In this document: piece by piece, positions 54,741 to 64,000 of the stretch
How positions within the stretch are numbered: position 1 is the stretch's first letter
How the letters are laid out: every line of letters starts with the position of its first letter
NCBI RefSeq assembly: GCF_048544455.1
Contig: NC_133526.1
Span: forward strand, 12,292,001-12,356,000
DNA length: 64,000 bases
Source of the DNA: Silene latifolia
Lineage: Eukaryota > Streptophyta > Magnoliopsida > Caryophyllales > Caryophyllaceae
Reading direction: 5' to 3'
Translations under genes and position numbers: made by a program
Notes under the pieces: model-generated
What the model was told of the DNA's origin: nothing
The model's database searches: none
Seen by the model: the letters and a program-made list of their open reading frames with translations, nothing else

Positions 54741-55420
54741 ATTCGTTCTTAATTTCTTATGTATTCAATTTTTTTTTTATTTCGAATACATATAATAGTA
54801 CTCCATATGAAATATCTTGAAATTATTAACTTATAGTTAATGCGTATTTTTTTATTGTAGTTTTTTTTTTGAGTTAATTAAATTTAAATCTAATGGAATA
54901 TGGATGGATTTTTAAAGTAAATAAGTGAATTAAATTAATGCAATATAATAATAAATTGGATAATCCACGTCATATTAGTTTGCCAAGTCACATGTTATTG
55001 TATACGTGGCTTTTTTTCATCCAATGTGGCATTGTCTATGTGGCATTTTTAGGTTAGCCTTTTAATAGTATTTATAGATTCGTTCTTAATTTCTTATGTA
55101 TTCAATTTTTTTTTTTTTATTTCGAATACATATAATAGTACTCCATATGAAATATCTTGAAATTATTAACTTATAGTTAATGCGTATTTTTTTATTGTAG
55201 TTTTTTTTTCGAGTTAATTAAATTTAAATCTAATGGAATATGGATGGATTTTTAAAGTAAATAAGTGAATTAAATTAATGCAATATAATAATAAATTGGA
55301 TAATCCACGTCATATTAGTTTGTCAAGTCACATGTTATTGTATACGTGGCTTTTTTTCATCCAATGTGGCATTGTCTATGTGGCATTTTTAGGTTAGCCT
55401 TTTAATAGTATTTATAGATT
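54741..55420. repeat. Tandem duplication, about 337 bp x 2
   Basis: ATTCGTTCTTAATTTCTTAT begins copies at 54741 and 55078. The copies are almost identical, including GAGTTAATTAAATTTAAATC and CCACGTCATATTAGTTTG; the second has a few more Ts. Each copy ends in a minus-strand Helitron-like start (CTATAAATACTATTAAAAGG). Confidence 0.92.
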
Positions 55421-55732
55421 ACATATCTTTTGTATATATCTTGGTATTGATTTATTTTTATGGTTTTTTAACATTTCTATTAGTAAATTATGTCTAACCT
55501 CTTTATTTTGTTGTGTTTTATAGGATTCAATGTCATGATCTTCTTTGATGTGAACATTTTATTGTTATGTTGTAAGTTACTACTTTTGCCTATTGTTCTA
55601 TTTTTCAATTTTTTTTAACCCTTTAATTTTCATATATGTATAGTTTCTATTCTTACCCGCTTTGAGTTCAACATGACAAACAAAACCTTATATTTCACCT
55701 CATTCATAAATTTTTTTAAAAAAATTTAAAAA

Positions 55733-56240
55733 AATATAAGCTGCAAACACAAAAAATAAAATAAAATTGATGCAAACCTTTTATCTCCCTCCCATAACTT
55801 TGGTTATCAATTTACTCTATTTATATAACTTTATTATCTTCTTAATGATGATCTTTTTGCTTTTCCCTCACCATTATATAACAATAATCATAATTTCCAT
55901 GTTATTCAAAAAATTGGTATGTAAAGTACAATATTATAAAAAGGCAAGAATAAATATTTCACTAAATTATCTCACTAAGCCATGTGTCATAAAAAAATTC
56001 ATTTTTTATTATCACGTGTCGCATGCTTATTAGTAAAAAACTTTTAAAAGTATAAAGTCTCAAACATACAAAATAAATTAAAAAAAATTGATTCAAACTT
56101 TTTATCTCCCTCTCATAACTTTAATCATCAATTTACCCTATTTATTTAACTTTATTACTTTTATTTAACGATGATCTTTTTGCTTTCCCCTCACCATTAT
56201 ATAACAATCAAATTTTCCATTTTATTCCAAAAATTAGTAT
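55733..56240. repeat. Older direct duplication, about 313 bp apart
   Basis: TTTTATCTCCCTCCCATAAC (about 55780) and TTTTATCTCCCTCTCATAAC (about 56100) start similar stretches. Both run to AATTGGTATGTAAAGT or AATTAGTATGTAAAGT, with many differences, including CTTTTTGCTTT and CTCACCATTATATAACAAT blocks. Confidence 0.75.
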
Positions 56241-57058
56241 GTAAAGTTTACATAGATAACTAGAATATATTTTTACTTTTTTTCTTTATTGTATATTGAA
56301 TTAATTAGAATCTTATTTTTTATTATTTTTGTGTTTTCAAATTGCAGGTGGATGATACATACTCATATAATTTAAAAATATTACCTTAAGCAACTTTTTA
56401 TTAGTTGAATATGCAACTCTTTTCACTATAAAGTTTATGCCGCGGCCATAAAACCCATCTATAATTTATACAATCTAATTTAAAGGGGTACTTAAAATGA
56501 CAAATTTAATTAAATGTATTATGGAAATTTTAATGTGACGTGGATTATTAATTTATAATTACATGGCATTGATTTCATTCACTCATCTATAAATAAATCT
56601 ATACAATTTAATTAAATGGTAGCTAAAATGACAAATTTTAATGTGACAAAAGGATGTAAATGTAATAAACTTTTTAGTTTTCTCTCATCTTTATACCTAT
56701 TAATAATTAATACATTCTACTAATTTAGCATATCACTTTTTTCTTAAATGATGAATTTTTGGCATTCTACTAACTTAGCATATCACTTTTTTCGTAAATG
56801 CTGAATTGTTGGCTTCCCTCCTCATTTATACTACGTATACATTGCCATATTTTTGTCTACGATTATCATCTCTTGTGTTATCACAATATATCTACTTGTC
56901 TACCTTAAACACCTTTGAGATTTTATTTTGTCGGTCTAAACACTCTAATTCATTCAACCAATAAAGAGAACTTAAAATAACGCCTAAATATTTGTTGGAA
57001 GATAAACATTCATAGTTCATAATCTTTAAGCAGATTAAAACAATAAATTAATAATGAT

Positions 57059-57087
57059 CCCGTGATTTTCACGGGCTCCAATACTAG
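57059..57087 (+). repeat. Helitron 3' end (inner element)
   Basis: CCCGTGA TTT TCACGGG is a perfect 7-bp hairpin, followed by CTCCAATACTAG and T. It belongs to a Helitron nested inside 52912-59058. The stretch 57088-58545 after it has no recognised feature. Confidence 0.8.
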
Positions 57088-58545
57088 TTAAATTTGTTAA
57101 TAATGAGAATGAATGCTCAAAAGTCATAAACATTTATACATATTTATGTATATATTAAATTTGGTAATAATAAAAAAAACCCAAAAGTCATAAAACACAT
57201 CCTCATTTGGCTATAAATGTTTGATGGAAGACAACATTTGTTAGCCGAAATTCAAGCGAATATTTTTTTATCCTCCATCGCCAAAAGAATTTATATATGT
57301 GTCAATAATCTTTCTTATCATTATATCAGCATCAAGGTAAGTGTGCTAGGGTTTTAAATTAATAATTTATTTATTTATTTTGAAGTTCCATTGGTTATGA
57401 AGTAATCTTCACATTTTTAACCTTCACATATATGTTGTTTTATTCTCATTCAGGGGTTATCAAGATTTGTGGAGTTGTGTTATTCATGAGTAAATTTATT
57501 TATATCTTTATGATTCAATACCCTATTTCTTACTTTATTTAAGGGAAAACTTAAATTAATAACGATAAGGTTAATATTACATAAATTAAATTCCACCATT
57601 TTATTTTTTATTAATCACTCAGTTGGTTTTTTTAGGAATAGTTCATTTAAGAAAGAAGACTATTTGAAAAAGAAAAATACTAGAATTGCTTAAACAAATA
57701 TTCCCTCTATTCCACTCAATACTATGTTGTAAACTAACTACAAAATTGACTACATGAATGTGAATGACTAATTGTTTTTAGGTTCATAAATAAAATTTAG
57801 TATTTCAAAAACTTTCAAATGTATGTTTTATTTAGATATGTGTTTCTTTTTTATTCATCATTTTTCCTTTGAAAAATAGCTCTCATAGAATGAAATTGGA
57901 GTTGCGAGGATCTCAATCTTATTAACAAGTTGGACAAAAAAATTCTATTGACATAAATAATGGTTAAATGTAAATTATTATCTGATATTTATGCGTACAT
58001 GTCTTTTTTTGGAAACCGTAAAGAAAGAGATTTCAATGAGATTTGTAGTAGGCTATTATTTAACTCATTTTATCATTTATGCAAAAATATAAAATTTAAA
58101 TTTTTTGACAAATTGGTATAGATGATATAGTAAGACTAGCATTTATTAAAGTTCATAACTATGCTACAATATGATTTATGACAATTAAAATATTGAGAAG
58201 ATAAAAACCTTATAATTCTATATGTTTTAAGCTCATTACATTGAAAGATTTATTATTCTCAAAAAAAAGAAGGAAAAAAAAGGAGAAATAACTCATTATG
58301 CATTAATTTGCCCTTTCGTCTTTACTTACCAACTTTATTTGCCAGAAGACAAAGCGACCTTCAAACTTTTACATAGAAAATTAGTACAAATTCTATACAA
58401 ATCTAATAAAAAAGCAACCTTAAGCATTTAATTTTTTATTTTTTATTTTTTACATGGTGTCATGAATTACTGGTCTTATTGAAAGGTAACTTTTTTTAAA
58501 ACCATATATTTTTAGTATATTAGTCAAAATAACAACTAAAATATA

Positions 58546-58871
58546 CTCCCTCCTATTCGGGGTTTTCTTCCCCTTTGATGTGGGTACAATATTTTAGGAG
58601 ATGATTAAAGAATGAATAAAGGAAGATGGTGGGGTTTGTGAATTGGAGAGAGGAATGAATAATTAGGAATTAAATAAGGAATTGTGAGTTAGGTGGGGTT
58701 TGGTGATATGAGAGAGGGATGAATAAAATAAGAGTAAAAATTGGGTGGGATTTGGTAATAGGAGAGAGAGATGAATAAAATAAGAGTAAATGTTTCTAAA
58801 ATAAGAAAGGGAAAGAAAACCTGAATAATCCGTTTAAGGAAATAGGGAAGAAAATAGTGAATAGGAGGGAG
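58546..58871. mobile_element. Stowaway-type MITE, 326 bp
   Basis: Perfect ends CTCCCTCCTATTC and GAATAGGAGGGAG are flanked by TA (58544-58545, 58872-58873). It is inside the large Helitron and so younger than it. An internal near-repeat of GGTGGGGTTTGGTGATATGA type occurs twice. Confidence 0.92.
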
Positions 58872-59058
58872 TAATATATAATTTTGAAAATAAACCAAAA
58901 TTGTAAAAGAAACAAGGTATTAACCAACTAACTTTTATATATTTCAAGACTATATTTTTTTAAATGGATCAACTAATTGCTCACAAATATAAACCATACG
59001 ATAAAAATAACAAAACTAAAACAGATAAACTCGTGAATCTCACGAGTCACAAACCTAG

Positions 59059-59243
59059 TTTTATGTTAACAACATAAAATAAACACAAAGTGTTATATAG
59101 GAGAGTTGCTGTAAAATAAATTTTATATATTGGACTATTTAGTTAGTGAGCCTATTTTTAAGTAATCATAAATCCATGTTAAATGTGGAGTGAGGTTTTG
59201 GAGGGAAAAAAAATCTGTAATAGTTGTTGTTTTATTATTTTAC
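59059..59243 (+). repeat. Right part of the dispersed repeat
   Basis: It aligns with 61467-61610: TTAACAACATAAAA, TTTTATATATTGGACTATTT, GTTAAATGTGGA and TTTTGGAGGGAAAAAAAAT. With 52565-52911 it completes the unit interrupted by the Helitron. Confidence 0.88.
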
Positions 59244-59273
59244 TAGTTTAGGACCCGTGCAAAGTTGCACGGG
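59243..59273 (-). repeat. Helitron 3' end on the minus strand
   Basis: On the minus strand, hairpin CCCGTGC AACTTT GCACGGG then TCCTAAACTAG ends at 59243, followed by T. The element extends to the right of this point. Its 5' end is not identified before 61110. Confidence 0.8.
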
Positions 59274-61110
59274 CGTGTATAGATTTTATATATAAAACTT
59301 TTCGTAAATTCTTCGATTTACAACATTGTTTTGGTTTCTTATTTGAGGTAATTGATTTCCCATATGTTACATGGAAATTATATATTTGACAATTACAATT
59401 ACAATTACAATTACAATACTTTTATAACAGTATAATCTACACATTTAAATTATAATGTTAATTTTTTTTCAAAATAACATTAGTATTAAGGGAGTATTAA
59501 TTGTAAAAACATAGTTACACTCTTGTTGTATATCATGCTTGCACCCTCGCATCTCATATCTTTTATTAGAGCACGCATATGCCAACATGTTTACACCTAT
59601 GTTAAAATTTCAAATATCGACAAATTTTATCATATAGGATAAGTTTTGAAATGTTTGCACAAAAATTAAAATTGAAATGAGGACAAAATAAAAAGTAGAA
59701 TTACGAATTAAGTCAAAACAATATCAATTAACGTATACACTTGAAAACTTGGCATAAAAGGAAAGAATGTTTATGAGTTACACATTATGATATCTCTATA
59801 AATTATTTTCTATTTGATATACTAATCAATATATGTAATTGACCATACTAAAACCTCTTTGAGCTTTTCAAATTATTTTACGACCCGTTAATCACGAAAC
59901 ATATTTGGTCTCTATGTCCCATAACATTACTCGTGTTTCGTATCTTTTGATGCACACATCCAAAAGTCATAAACTAAGTTGAATTTATTTTTTAGTTTCA
60001 AGGTATTCAATATTTGACTGGTAGAAATTGGTACTAATTAAATCAATTTGAAAATCAATTTGAGGTTCATTTTTGTTAACATGGTGGGCTTATTTCATAA
60101 TCAATATTAGTCGTGTATGAGTTAGTGGATCTAAATTTGATGATCATTATGGGCCATTTGATTAGTGGGCTAATGGATTTTGGTAAAATTGTGTTTAGTA
60201 TGAGGTGTGTATTTAGGCGGAAAATTAAAAAAAGATATTTATGGTTTGCGTTTTATTATTTATAAGAAATAAGAAATTGGTCACTTTTATCAATGTAAGT
60301 AGAATGTAGAGTGGTAAAAGTGACCAATTTATAAGAAATAGTGAATATTTTGTGTAAAAATGATTTTTTTAAGTAGTCACTGTTAATAACAAAATAGTGG
60401 TAACTTTTAATATCAAAAGCTAAATTTTTACCATAAAATGGTCACTTTTATTTTTTCCCATCATATTAGAGTATCATATCATAGTATAATTTGTGATTGA
60501 TAATTAGGCCCTTGACACTCTAAAGTTAGACCTCTTATTCATGTTCGCTAATGTTAAATATACATCCAATCAAAACTCTCTATTGCATACCCTTTAATCC
60601 TTTATTAATGTGTAAACAATGACAACCTACTCATAATCAAATTTCTTTCGTATAAATTGTATTAACAAATAAAAAAATTTGAGCGAGATCGGAGATAGTC
60701 TCTAAATAAGTTATTTTGATACAACATTGTAGTCATTTATTCGTTTTCATGACCATTATATAATTATATTGTTTACCATGGCTTGAAACAACTCTTTAAC
60801 TTTGTACATATTCTTATAATAAGTGTACTCAATTTATTTTTAACCATGTTTTCACCTGTTTTATTGCCCATGCATGGTACTATTTTTTACTATAATTATA
60901 AAATAAGCTCATAATAAATTTATTGTGAGACCTTCTCTAAAGTCATTTACCCAATGCTTCTCAAATACAATTTGTTATTTGTTAGATTACTCAATTTACT
61001 CGTGCAAGAAAAGGGGAGATGTTATAATAACATGATAATCGAAGATCGGCAACAAAATATTAAGTTCATAGTAAAAAAAAAAAAATTAATCAAGAAAATA
61101 CTATGACAAT
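59274..61110. other. AT-rich, probably body of the minus-strand Helitron
   Basis: There is a short ACAATT hexamer run (59388-59416) and a perfect 15-bp inverted pair AATTGGTCACTTTTA/TAAAAGTGACCAATT (about 60275 and 60317). No coding region is recognised. Confidence 0.4.
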
Positions 61111-61610
61111 TGTTATTGTTTTATTAATTCGTATAGATAGTTAGATTGAAAGTTATGAACACTTCAACATGACTGGCCACTTTAGCAAATAGCTATTCAC
61201 ACCGGTTTAAAAATATAAAAGGAATGACTTTGAGACTAACGATTATCTAAATTGCATGATTAAACAATATTGTCTAATCGAGTAAAAACATGATGCTTGA
61301 AAATTTTAAATTCATGCCAAACAATTGTATATACTATATAGGATATGATTTTTTTTTTTAAAAAACCACAAAATTCTAAAACTAATTATGATATTATGGA
61401 GGGAGACCTTAAAATATAGAGAAGTTAGTAAAAACAGCAATAAAATATGGTGGTATAAATCTTATTTAACAACATAAAAGAAATTTTATATATTAGGCTA
61501 TTTAGTTAGTGGTTAGTGGACCTATTTTTAAGGAATCATAAAATCTATGTTAAATGTGGAAGTGAAGTTTTGGAGGGAAAAAAAATATGTTATGGTTGTT
61601 GTTTTATTAT
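61111..61610 (+). repeat. Uninterrupted copy of the dispersed repeat (empty Helitron site)
   Basis: This 500-bp unit corresponds to 52565-52911 joined to 59059-59243 without the Helitron. The joint is at GGTATAAA/TCTTATTTAAC near 61456-61460. Confidence 0.88.
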
Positions 61611-62049
61611 TTTATATAGATATATAGATATATATATATATAGTAATAAGATCATCTAAGTCCACCTCTTACATTTGAGCCCATAAGTCTCATTGTGAGC
61701 CTTTGGATCTTGAAAATGAAGGGATAGGATGAAACACAAAAAAGTGGGTTAATCCTCTAATTTTGCTCTCTTCCTCTAATTTTCTTATTAACTCCATTAT
61801 TTCTCATCACTAAACATTAACCTCTCATTATCACATCTCCTCATTCTCTCTCTATATCTCACTTCTCCATATTCTCTAAAAAAAAACCCAAGAAAAAAAA
61901 AACCCAAAACACCAAACAAATAAAAAACCCAAAAAATCCAAATAAATCAATTACTCATCTATTCTTCATTCACCTAACACCACCCACCGGACACCACCAC
62001 AGTCGCCACCCCCGCCCCCGCCACCACCACCACGGCGGCCGCCTCCCGT

Positions 62050-62088
<39 letters not shown>

Positions 62089-62504
62089 TGTGTTTGGGTG
62101 TTCTTTTTATTTTTTTTGTTGTTTTTTCTCCTTATATCGTCTTGCTATATAATATTGTTTTAAATTTGTGAGTTTTTATTTTTTTAATCTTAGATCTACT
62201 AAAATAGATCAATTTTCATTGACCCGTTTTTTTTGTTCATTTCCGTTTTGTTATTTTTTTTTTCAATTTTCATGTTTTGGTCTTTATGTTTTCATTTCCG
62301 TTTTGTAGTTAATGTTTTGTTTTTTTTGACCCATCTCCGTTTTTTTTCGTTCATTTCCGTTTTTTTTTTTTTTTTTTTTTTTTTTTCAATTTTCATGTTT
62401 TGGTCTTTTTTTTCCGGTTATTGACATTCTTACAAATTATAATTTGATTTCGTATTTAAAATTTTCTTTTGGTATTGTGTGATTTAGGATCTATTAAAAT
62501 TACT

Positions 62505-63150
62505 TTATCGGTTAAAATTACACTTTTTTTCGTTGAAATTACACTTTTTCCGTTAAAATTACACTTTTTTTGGGTTAAAATTACACTTTTTTTCGTTAAA
62601 ATTACACTTTTTACCGTTAAAATTACACTTTTTTCCGTTAAAATTACACTTTTTTTAGGTTAAAATCACAGTTTTTTCATTGTTAAAAATACACTTTTTT
62701 CCGTTAAAATTACACTTTTTTGTGTTAAAATTTCACTTTTTTTTCCGGTTAAAATTATAGTACTAAATGTATTAGTTATGAAATCTCATTTTTTTTACTT
62801 TTTTCTTGTTGATATCACTTTGTTAATATCCGTCTTGTTATATATATTTGCCAAATTTCGTATTTAAAATTTTATTTTGGTATTATGTGATTTAGGATCT
62901 ATTAAAATTACTTTATCGGTTAAAATTACAATTTTTTCCGTTAAAATTACACTTTTTTCCGTTAAAATCACACTTTTTTCCGTTAAAATCACAGTTTTTT
63001 CCTAGTTATAATTACACTTTTTTCCGTTAAAATTACACTTTTTTCCGTTAAAATCACACTTTTTTCCTAGTTATAATTACACTTTTTTCCGTTAAAATTA
63101 CACTTTTTTCTGTTAAAATTACACTTTTTTCCTTTAAAATTACACTTGTC
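62505..63150. repeat. TTAAAATTACACTTTTTTCCG tandem array, in two blocks
   Basis: About 25 units of 18-24 bp occur in two blocks. The larger stretch starting ATTTCGTATTTAAAATTTT and GATTTAGGATCTATTAAAAT is itself duplicated 408 bp apart (62447 and 62855). Poly-T runs at 62054-62083 and 62361-62386 precede it. Confidence 0.9.
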
Positions 63151-63199
63151 TTCATTAAAATTACATTTATCTCTACTAAGGTTATCTCCTCAATGACTA

Positions 63200-63540
63200 A
63201 AGTTACGCTTTTGGACTAAAGTTAGAACAATTTGGACTGAAGTTACACAAATTTGGACTAAACTTACACAATTTGGACTAAAATTACACAATTTGGACTA
63301 AAATTACACAATTTGGACTAAAGATACACAAATTTGGACTATAGTTATACATTTGGATTAAAATTACACTTTTATGGACTAAAATTACACTTACAGGACT
63401 AAAATTACACTTTTGTAGACTAAATTTATACATTTGTGGATTAAAGTTACACATTTGTAGACTAAAATTACACTTTTTTGTACTAAAATTACACTTTTGT
63501 GGACTAAAATTACACTCATAAAACGATAAAAGATGCACAC
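63200..63540. repeat. TTGGACTAAAATTACAC tandem array
   Basis: About 17 units of 17-22 bp (GGACTAAAATTACACTTTTG or ...CACAATT) are graded in sequence from left to right, which indicates expansion by local slippage. Confidence 0.9.
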
Positions 63541-63624
63541 ACTATCAATTTACTAAGTTACACTTTAGTGGACAATGATTGGAATTGCACAATCTAAATG
63601 ACTCAAAATAAATGAATTGTGTAA

Positions 63625-63950
63625 TTTTACTCTAAATTTAGTTGTAAATAGTGTATTATTAGTTCAAAATTATTCGTAAGTAGTGTATTTTCAATCCAAA
63701 AATGTATTTTTAGTCCAAAATTGTATAATTTTAGTCCAAATTTAGTTGTAAATATTGTATTCAATTTAGTCGTAAACTCCATTAGTTCGTCCAAATAGTC
63801 CAAATAGTCCAAATTAGTTAGTCCATATTGTCCAAAATGTCCAAATTAGTTAGTCCATATTGTCCAAATTAATTAGTCCAAATTGTCCAAATAGTCCAAA
63901 TTATCCAAATAGTCCAAATTAGTCTAACTTTAGTCCAAGAGTGTAACTTT
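63625..63950. repeat. TAGTCCAAATT tandem array (opposite sense)
   Basis: Short 10-22 bp units of TTAGTCCAAAT type are complementary to the array at 63200-63540 and form the opposing arm. Confidence 0.88.
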
Positions 63951-64000
63951 AGTCATTAATAGAGATAAGTGTAATTTTAACAGGAAAAAGTGTAATTTTA

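Larger units (their letters stand above)
52912..59058 (+). mobile_element. Large composite Helitron, about 6.1 kb, with empty-site evidence
   Basis: The 5' end TCTATAAAATCTTATTAAAA follows TATAAA. The 3' end is a perfect 7-bp hairpin CTCGTGA ATC TCACGAG (59030-59046) plus TCACAAACCTAG ending at 59058 and T. In the paralogue at 61111-61610 the left flank (GGTATAAA) and right flank (T...TTAACAACATAAAA) are directly joined, so the insertion is defined. The interior is repetitive and AT-rich with further Helitron-like ends (3' end at 57087; 5'-like starts near 53032 and 53370, and minus-strand starts near 55080 and 55420), so it is a nest. No helicase is recognised. Confidence 0.8.
61641..64000. 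mobile_element. Large foldback element with repeat-built arms (right end outside window)
   Basis: From about 61641 (GTAATAAGATCATCTAAGTC) sequence runs through T-rich and TTAAAATTACAC-rich arrays to a centre near 63590. From there the same motifs appear in the complementary sense: GTGTAATTTTA, AGTCCAAATT and finally AGAGATAAGTGTAATTTTAA. That last stretch mirrors TTAAAATTACATTTATCTCT at about 63155. Order and content of the arms are mirror images, so this is an inverted-repeat (foldback) element of at least 2.4 kb. The superfamily is not known. A Mutator-like foldback is a guess. Confidence 0.7.

Noticed and set aside
55767-56033. 88-codon hydrophobic reading
   Set aside because: The sequence is AT-rich and part of a duplicated non-coding block in the Helitron nest; there is no homology.

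Overview
This window is nuclear DNA from a flowering plant, a eudicot. Long introns, a plant-type eIF2B-beta gene, a tandem CYP76-like P450 pair and a dense load of plant transposon families all say so. A placement near Caryophyllales/Caryophyllaceae is only an inference, from Retand-like gypsy elements carrying internal tandem repeats. Ordinary host genes are few: two tandem cytochrome P450 genes (27.2-34.0 kb) and one translation-factor gene (36.6-44.1 kb). Nearly everything else is transposon in successive layers. There are two assembly gaps (14394-14491 and 48499-48996).

Left part, 1-27 kb. Position 1-4408 is a minus-strand Ty3/gypsy fossil of the Tat/Retand type (LTR, primer site, gag and protease regions, and an alternating 56-bp tandem repeat). 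A 281-bp MITE and a 967-bp Helitron follow. From 7140 to at least 14393 lies a minus-strand CACTA (En/Spm) element. It has a CACTA terminus, arrays of small ACAACGG/CCGTTGT hairpins, a second gene with a Ulp1/C48 cysteine-protease domain, and a TNP2-type transposase that runs into the first gap. Smaller elements lead to a second, related gypsy element at 18156-25922. It is bounded by a GTATC target duplication and hosts two later arrivals: another LTR element (from 19108, rich in the palindrome TACTCGATCGAGTA) and a 1430-bp hAT transposon (23116-24545, 8-bp target duplication).

Middle part, 27-44 kb. Two P450 genes of about 500 residues, about 95% identical in protein, stand head to tail, each with one phase-0 intron. 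Their introns differ by four small insertions. In each case the other gene preserves the empty site, so the insertions can be ordered after the gene duplication. A short Helitron separates them from a ten-coding-exon gene for eIF2B beta (417 residues). Two MITE-type elements sit in its introns.

Right part, 44-64 kb. First come LINE remains (one with a 19-bp target duplication) and foldback MITEs. Then follows a very AT-rich Helitron field (49.8-59.3 kb) with at least five recognisable Helitron 3' ends (hairpin plus CTAG). One, 52912-59058, is confirmed by an empty-site copy at 61.1-61.6 kb. The window ends inside a large foldback element (from about 61.64 kb) whose arms are built of short tandem repeats.
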